From the NCBI GenBank assembly GCA_032622095.1, contig CP136061.1:10743287-10807286 (forward strand): 64,000 nt of DNA. Direction: 5' to 3'. Under the pieces are notes generated by a model, which saw nothing but the letters and a program-made list of their open reading frames with translations, had not been told where the DNA came from and made no database searches. A program made the translations under genes and the position numbers. Positions 38,501 through 47,500 of this stretch are shown piece by piece. Every line of letters starts with the position of its first letter. Positions within the stretch are counted from its first letter, which is position 1. This stretch comes from Siphonodentalium dalli. Taxonomy: Eukaryota > Mollusca > Scaphopoda > Gadilida > Siphonodentaliidae.

Positions 38501-41500
38501 TAATCACTCACGTAACATTTTCAATGAATACTTCGTGTACATAGTGTGAGTTTCTAAATATTTCTGTTTTCTTGGGCTAGGGAGAAGATTAGGTTTAGGG
38601 TTAGGTTTAGTGATAGGTTTAGGTCGCGATCATGATTGGGCTTAATCATGCACGTGATGTTGGCGACCGATTAGGTTTAGTGTAGTTGCTAGGGTTAAGG
38701 TTTGGGTAAGCGTTAAGTTCAACTGTAGACTTGGCTTCGGGGTTATTGTTTGGGTTAAGGTTAGGGTAACGATTACGGTCATGATTATTGTTAACGTTAG
38801 GGTTAGACCATTAGGGTTGGGTTCAAGCAATCACGTGACGTTTGTAGAGACTGACAATACACATTATGGTAAGGAACGAGTTATAATTAGGGTTAGGATT
38901 ACGGTTATGGTTATGGTTAAGGCTAGATTAAGTTAGGTTAGGGTTTGAGTTTGGGCAAGTGTTGGGGTTATGGTAATGGTAAACTTAGTGTTAACTTAGG
39001 GTTCGAGTTAGTGTCATAGTTAGGGTAATATTATGGTTAAGCACTCACGTGACGTTCGCCAGAGAATATTTCATGTCCATAGCAAGGGTCTGTAGATACT
39101 GCCACTGCTCCTTAGTGATGTCTTCCTTTCTGCGGAACTGCTTCTCGCCGAACACGTTAGATGCCGTGATCTGAGCTTCGTCGAACAGATGTTGTACGAT
39201 GTAGACCGGAGCTGAATATAAGCAGACGACAGATACATAGGGTTAGTACAGAAGACTGGATCTGAAGTGAACGTTGTCGGGTAGATTGTAAATAATATTA
39301 AACCCTTATTATACGGTGCAATGATCTGCTTGGGTCAGTGTGAGGCTCCATACGGGAGTGTTATATAAAGGGTGAGGCTCCATACGGGAGTGTTATATAA
39401 AGGGTGAGGCTCCATACGGGAGTGTTATATAAACGGTGAGGCTCCATACGGGAGTGTTATATAAAGGGTGAGGCTCCATACGGGAGTGTTATATAAAGGG
39501 TGAGGCTCCATACGGGAGTGTTATATAAAGGAACATTTACTATACTAAATGGATTCTCCCAGGATAAAAGGACAAAAAAGTGTACATCGGAATGGTCTAT
39601 TATTGATGTGCAGGGATGTACAGTTGCTATAAGCAGGCGTCAGATAAACAAGCACAGAAGACTTGAGCTGAAGACAAGTGGTGCACCCAGGGATGTGGCT
39701 AGAGGGTCTCCGTTGGGGGTGTCCACCTTGGGAAATTCCAATTGCACCCCCCCCCCTTGAATCAGAATCAGACACCAAACACAACGTTTGCATAATTGAC
39801 TCAGAATCACAGACCAAACACAAGTTTTGCATAATTCCATTTGCACCCCCCTTGCACATCAGTCCTCAGACCTAATGTCCTATGTATTCAGAAACTATGT
39901 TGTTCAATATGCCCGGTATAAGAAAATTCAGATACTTTAACCTGAGAATTGCATAAATCCTAACATCTAGTAGCCTACTCCAGACAAATGCACACCGCTA
40001 CGATAAGAGACCAGAACATTGTGTCCGTCCCTGTTTGTTCAGCCCGCTGGGAGAAAATTTGGAAAACTATACAAGAAAATCGCAAATCCTAGCATCTAGA
40101 CTGGCCTCAACTGAAGCTTCCCTAGTGTTGGAAATTTCAAACCTCATACTCCCTCTTAGGTTGGAAATTCTCCAACTGATGACCATTTCAGTCCACAAGT
40201 TTGACCGAATGTACTAAAGTATTGTTTTGTTAAACTAATTAGCAGTTTGTATTGGTCACGGGGGGAGGGACAGTGACACACCGGGCCGACCATGGTTCGT
40301 CCCGGGTGTTTGAATTTTTTTTAATCTGAACAAGAAAATCGCAAAATCCTAGCATCTAGACTAGCCTCAAGTCTTCCTAGAGTTGGAAATTTCAAACCTG
40401 ACACCCCCCCCCCCCCACTTAGTTGGAAAATTTCCAAATGATGACAATTCCAATGACAATGTTGACCAAATGTATGACAATATTGTTTTCTTAAATGTAG
40501 TAGCAGTTTTGACTAGCCACGGGGGAGGACCAGGACACAAGCTTTCCAAGTGTTGGAAATTTCCAACCTGTTACCACCCCTAAGGTTGGAAACTTTCCAA
40601 CTGATGACCATTCCAACTAATGTTTTGGGCAGGTATGAAATTTCCAACTGTTGAAAATTTTGACCAAAGTTGGGGGGTGAGACACCCCCACACACCCCCC
40701 CCCCCCTCTAGCCACATCCCTGGGTGCACCGCATTAACAGTGAATTCGTTGTTGTATACGATACGAGTTGCATTTATTCAGTGATTATCATTAACAGTGA
40801 ATTCTTTGTTGTATACGATACGAGTTGGATTTATTCAGTGATTATCATTAACAGTGAATTCTTTGTTGTATACGATACGAGTTGCATTTATTCAGTGATT
40901 ATCATTAACAGTGAATTCTTTGTGGTATACGATACGAGTTGCATTTATTCAGTGATTATCATTACAGTGCATTCTTTGTGGTATACGATACGAGTTGCAT
41001 TTATTCAGTGATTATCATTACAGTGCATTCTTTGTGGTATACGATACGAGTTGCATTTATTCAGTGATTATCATTACAGTGCATTCTTTGTGGTATACGA
41101 TACGAGTTGCATTTATTCAGTGATTATCATTAACAGTGAATTATTTGTGGTATACGATACGAGTTGCATTTATTCGGCGATATTATGAGATTAATTTGAT
41201 AGCAGACAGTATTTTAATCGGTGCTGTTACAGAGGTGAATATCAGTAAGACAGACAACTGAAATACCATCACAGTGTGTGCAATGTTAATACCATCACGG
41301 TGTGTGCAATGTTAATACCATCACAGTGTGTGCAATGTTAATACCATCACGGTGTGTGCAATGTTAATACCATCACAGTGTGTGCAGTGTTAATACCATC
41401 ACAGTGTGTGCAATGTTAATACCATCACAGTGTGTGCAATGTTAATACCATCACAGTGTGTGCAATGTTAATACCATCACAGTGTGTGCAGTGTTAATAC

Positions 41501-44500
41501 CATCACATTGTGTGCAGTGTTAATACCATCACAGTGTGTGCAATGTTAATACCATCACAGTGTGTGCAATGTTAATACCATCACGATGTGTGCAATGTTA
41601 ATACCATCACAGTGTGTGCAGTGTTAATACCATCACAGTGTGTGCAATGTTAATACCATCACAGTGTGTGCAATGTTAATACCATCGCAGCGTAGGCAAT
41701 GTTAATAGCATACCATCACAGTGTATGTAATGTTATAAAACAGTTGACATACTTTTCAGCGTTCGATAGAGCCTGTAACCAAAGTAGCAGCGCCATCTCT
41801 CGTCTGACGGGTATTGCGCTGCGCATGCGTCGGGCACACGGCCTTTCCACATCCTGTAAGACACAAATTCTAAATTAGAGACGATCAGCAAGTTGTATAT
41901 AGATACCAGCTGGGTATACAATAATAATAGCTATGAATCGATGACACCTGTCCGGAAAAGCTTCTATCAATTAATATTTCAATTTATTTAGTCATCAATG
42001 GAACTGTTTTATGGGCTATTGTTAGAACAGAATCCGCTCGAAAACTTATGGAGCGTACCAAGAGAGATAATTATATCTTGTTAGCCCCTCATCTCAGTGA
42101 TTTACCGAGCGTACCAAGGGAGATAAATCTATCTTGTTAGCACCCTCTTCTCAGTGATTTACCGAGCGTACCCAGAGAGATAACTCTATCTTGTTAGCCC
42201 CCTCATCTCAGTGATTTACCGAGCGTACCAAGAGAGATAACTCTATCTTGTTAGCCCCCCTCATCTCAGTGATTTACCGAGCGTACCAAGAGAGATAACT
42301 CTATCTTGATAGCCCCCTCTTCTCAGTGATTTACCGAGCGTACCCAGAGAGATAACTCTATCTTGTTAGCCCCCTCATCTCAGTGATTTACCGAGCGTAC
42401 CAAGAGAGATAACTCTATCTTGATAGCCCCCCTCATCTCAGTGATTTACCGAGCGTACCAAGGGAGATAAATCTATCGTGTTAGCCCCCCTCATCTCAGT
42501 GATTTACCGAGCGTACCGAGAGAGATAACTCTATCTTGTTAGCCTCATCTCAGTGAATTACCGAGCGTACTAAGGGAGATAGCTCTATCTTGTTAGGCCA
42601 GCTCTTCTCAGCGATTTACCGTGAGTACAAAGAGAGATAACTCTATCGTGTTAGCCCCATCATCTCAGTCATTTTCCGCGATTTATGATCGACAAAAACA
42701 TACTTTATTATGTTTTTAGACAATGATTATAGCACATTGACAGTTGTATATGTACTTTATTTACAAAATAGCTATTTGTGTAGTCTTGAAATCTGGTTTT
42801 AAGAAAAACATTATTATGGTTTTGTTGTAATTACGGCCCGAACAGATAGACCATCTTTCAAACATTCTCTTCTTTGTTCTGTTGAAATAATTGTGGAAAC
42901 CAAATATAACATACATTCGAGATATACCGTATATAGAAAAGACTGATATTGTTATTGGAAAAAGTAACACAATAATTAGTGCTACTCATCTAAAACATCT
43001 GATACATCTTCAGAACTATCTACAATAAATATGTGACCCGCCATATCAAATCCAGTCGTAAGTCGGGATTTTTTCACCCTGTGCCAATGCATTCTCTTAT
43101 ATATGCGAGTCGACCATAGGTCGCCTCGCATATATAAGAGAATGCATTGGCCTAACAATTTTTTTTTTTAAATAAATGTTTCTGACAATTTTTAGGACAT
43201 AAAATAAAAAAACATCAATTACCCTGCAGGGAGCCCCACACATATATAGAAGCATACAGAAGAGTGTCGTCTGCTCATGTTTGTCTGGGGCTCTGTATGG
43301 GTAAAATTATAAAATTGTTAAAGAATACAAGAACAAATTATTAAAATTGTAAAAGATTATTAGGCCAATGCATTCTCTTATATATGCGATGCGACCTATG
43401 GTCGACTCGCATATATAAGAGAATGCATTGGCACAGGGTAAAAAAAATCCCGACTTACGACTGGATTTGATATGCGGGCCACATATGTTCACACATAGAT
43501 ATCAAACAAGGTGATGTGTTGCGGTGCCACCATTCGTTCCCAACGTTTTATTTTATACATTAGAATCACAAGACGTAACATATGGAATTGGTTCCGACAC
43601 CCCCTTAACCGAGGCCATGCACCCACATCACCAATCAAGACTTTAACCCAAAGTGAGCCTCATACAAATAGAAGGATCTGTTCCTGAGTGTCGTCTGCTC
43701 GTGTATGTGAGGGGCACCATACGGGTGGTATTATGATGCTATTTCGTGAAGCTAGATAACAGGGCCATGAACCCACGTCACCAATCAAGTCTCTAACCCA
43801 AAGTGAGCCTCATACAAATTGAAAGATATGTTCATGGGTGTCGTCTACTCATGTATGTGAGGGGCACCATACGGGTGGTATTATGATGCTATTTCGTGAA
43901 GCTAGATAACATGGCCATGAACCCACGTCACCAATCAAGACTCTAATCCAAAGCTGTTTTGATTGTGTATGTGATTAAACGTTTGTCTGAGGGGATGAAC
44001 AAGTACATGAGCTGTGATTAAAACATAGATAACGTTGATTAATGAAGATGGATAACCAGTACATGAGCTGTAAACATTCACATTTTAACTCATATTTTTA
44101 ACTGAAATTTACAAGAAAAATTGTATAGATTGTGGCACGATATTGAACACCAAACATACCTCAACCATCTAAGATATGTTTGTAAACTGCACATGAAGCT
44201 TACTTCATTCTTTAACTTACTCCACTCCTTTACGTGTTACTTTGAACTCACTTTTTTTTATTAATTTCTTTATCACATTAAACTGACTCTATACCTTTCT
44301 CTGGGATCTAGAACTTAATATATTCAATTCTGTATGACCTTGAACATAATATATTTCTTTATATAGGTCATTTAACTCACTATATTCGTTTAATTATGAC
44401 ATCGACGTCACGTTATTCCTTTCTTTATGTCATTGGACTACTATAGTTCTTAAAATATCACATTGAACTTAATCTATTCCTTTCTTGGTGACGTCTGTAG

Positions 44501-47500
44501 GGCCGCAGCTATACACTTGATAACATACTTACTCTATTCCTTTCTTGGTGACGTCTGTAGGGCCGCAGCTATACACTTGATAACATACTTACTCTATTCC
44601 TGTCTTGGTGACGTCTGTATGGCCGCAGCTATACACTTGATAACATACTTACTCTATTCCTTTCTTGGTGACGTCTGTATGGCCGCAGCTATACACTTGA
44701 TAAAATACTTACTCTATCCCTTTCTTGGTGACGTCTGTATGGCCGCAGCTACACACTTGATAACATACTTACTCTATTCCTTTCTTGGTGACGTCTGTAT
44801 GGCCGCAGCTATACACTTCATAACATACTTACTCTATTCCTTTCTTGGTGACGTCTGTAGGGCCGCAGCTATACACTTCATAACATGGAGTCGGTCTGAA
44901 CTGCTCGTTATCTATAAACCACCCCGAGTCTGCCACACCTCGGACCTCGACCCTAGGCGAGCGCTTGTGAACCATCGCCGCCACTCGATCAATGTTCAGC
45001 AAGACACCGACACCACCAGCACTGAAATAATACAAATCAACAGTGAACAAACACTTCTCGATCAATGGTCAACAAGAAACCGATGCCGCCAGCACTGAAA
45101 CAATAAAAATCACCAGTGAACAATAACCACCACTCGATCAATGTTCAACAAAATACCGAACTGAAACAATAAAAATCAACATTTGTTAAAGAGACTCAAG
45201 GCACGCACATTGCGCCAAATTAACCGTTAGAGAGCCTCACGCAGATGGAAGAATGCACTACGGGGTGTCGTCTGCTCTGTCCGGTGATCTCTAAGGATTA
45301 ACACTCTCGGTGTCATTATGTCTATCTCGGCAAGTGCACCCATACACTATAAATGTATGTCGTCTACTTTCATAATCCTCATGCACCCATACACTGTCAA
45401 TGTATATCGTCTGCTTGCACCCATACACTGTCAATGTATATCGTCTGCTTGCACCCACACAACTGTCAATGTATATCGTCTGCTTGCACCCATACAACTG
45501 TCAATGTATATCGTCTGCTTGCACCAATACACTGTCAATGTATATCGTTTGCTTGCACCCACACAACTGTCAATGTATATCGTCTGCTTCCATAATACTC
45601 ATGCTTTATCCCAAACCAAGTCATCTTGGTCCGATATCGATTGGATTGATGCTGTTTTGGACAGAGACCCGTCTCGTTACTCTTCTACAACAGACTTTCA
45701 TTGAAAAGATGTACTACATTTACACCTGAATGTGATTAATTATTTGAAGTTTCCGCGATTAATCTGTCTTCAAACTGATATATCATGTATCGTGATAGAA
45801 AAAGTTGAGTGATGATACGACTTTTCGACATATTATTTACTTAAATTTCCTGAAAGCGCGACAAATCTAAATTCTCTGGAAAACAAGGATTTGTTTACAT
45901 ATAAATAACGCTGATTTTGGCATTCAACGGACCTCTTATATACACATGTTTGATATCATGGTACCTTGGAATGGCTGCAAAGCGTCCATTTGACCTAATA
46001 CGAAAACATACAAACAACGATTCTGGGCGTAAAGTCTATTATAGAAGGGTAACGGGGCGAGACTCGGTCAAAAACAGCATCATCGAAAACGATATTCCAA
46101 GCTGTTGTGGACCAAGGGACTTGATCTAGACTATCACCAACAAGTATACATATGTAAATAATATATCTACTCATTTATTTTTGTCATCAACATTTCTGCA
46201 ATAACAAGATTTCGGGAAAGAATTTCTTTGTAAGCATTTCTGTTATGGATACATCGATAATACGTTCAGCAGACGACATGTGATCACCACCACCTGGGCT
46301 ACCATCAGATGGAATACCATGCGATTAAAGTGATGCTGATCAAATAGAAATGGAGAATAATCTTGCTCAAAATAGTTATATTTACGAATATTAATCCAAA
46401 TTTACAGCACACATACCGCCATTCTTATATATTAATTCCATGCAATGACTCTCGATGGCGAAATCATTTGCGTTAGTTTATCGTCGATTGTTGCGCCCCG
46501 AATCAAGATGTCAATATGTACGACTAAGCGCAGTTCAGACGGTGATATATATATGGAGTGGCATGGTCAATTTCTTCGAGATTTCCGGCGATGTTAGTAG
46601 AATGCTACATTCCCAGTTGGCATATCGCATGAGTAGTAACTTTCATGTTCACGCACCCGAAGGCGTCCATAATATGTATTTAAGCTTTCGATAACACGTA
46701 ACCACCTGGGGTACCATGCAATTAAGTGTTCGATAAAACGTGGTAGACACCGCCTGGGGTACCATGCGATTAAGTGTTCGATAATACGTAGTAGACACCA
46801 CCTGGGGTACCATGCGATTAAGTTTTCGATAACACGTGGTAGACACCACCTAGGGTGCTATACGATTAAGTTTTAGATAACACGTGACCACCTGGGGTAC
46901 CATGCAATTAAGTGTTCGATAACACGTGATAGACACCACCTGGGTACCATGCGATTAAGTTTTCGATTACACGTGGTAGACACCAACTAGGGTACTATAC
47001 GATTAAGTTTTCGATAACACGTGACCACCTGGGGTACCATGCAATTAAGTGTTCGATAAAACGTGGTAGACACCACCTGGGGTACCATGCAATTAAGTGT
47101 TCGATAAAACGTGGTAGACACCACCTGTGGTACCATGCGATTAAGATTTTGATAACAAGTGGTAGACACCACATGGGTACCATGCGTTTAAGTTTTCTAT
47201 AACAGGTGGTAGATACCACCATGGTTTCATGCATTTACGTTTTTGATAACACGTGGTAGATGCCAGCTGGGGTACCATCACCTGGATACCATGCAATTAA
47301 GTTTTCGATAACGCGTGACCACATGGGTACCATGCAATTTAGTGTTCGAGAACAAGTGATAGACACCACCATGGGTACCATACGAATAAATTTTCGATAA
47401 CACGTGGTAAAATTAATACCGCCTGTGTACCATGCGATCAAGTTTTCAATAGCACGTGGTAAATACCACCTGGGTACCATGCGATTAAGTTTTCGATAAC

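Noticed and set aside
41265-41735. 26-bp array as a copy of the exon-e donor edge
   Set aside because: No exon-e bases are present in the unit; it lies wholly in the intron.
44829-45065. Stand-alone 78-residue gene on the minus strand
   Set aside because: The first 14 residues are intron; from AGGVGVLL onward it is NOTUM exon d.
44463-45098. 211-codon plus-strand frame with 20-residue period
   Set aside because: It is antisense to exon d and its 60-bp junction repeats.
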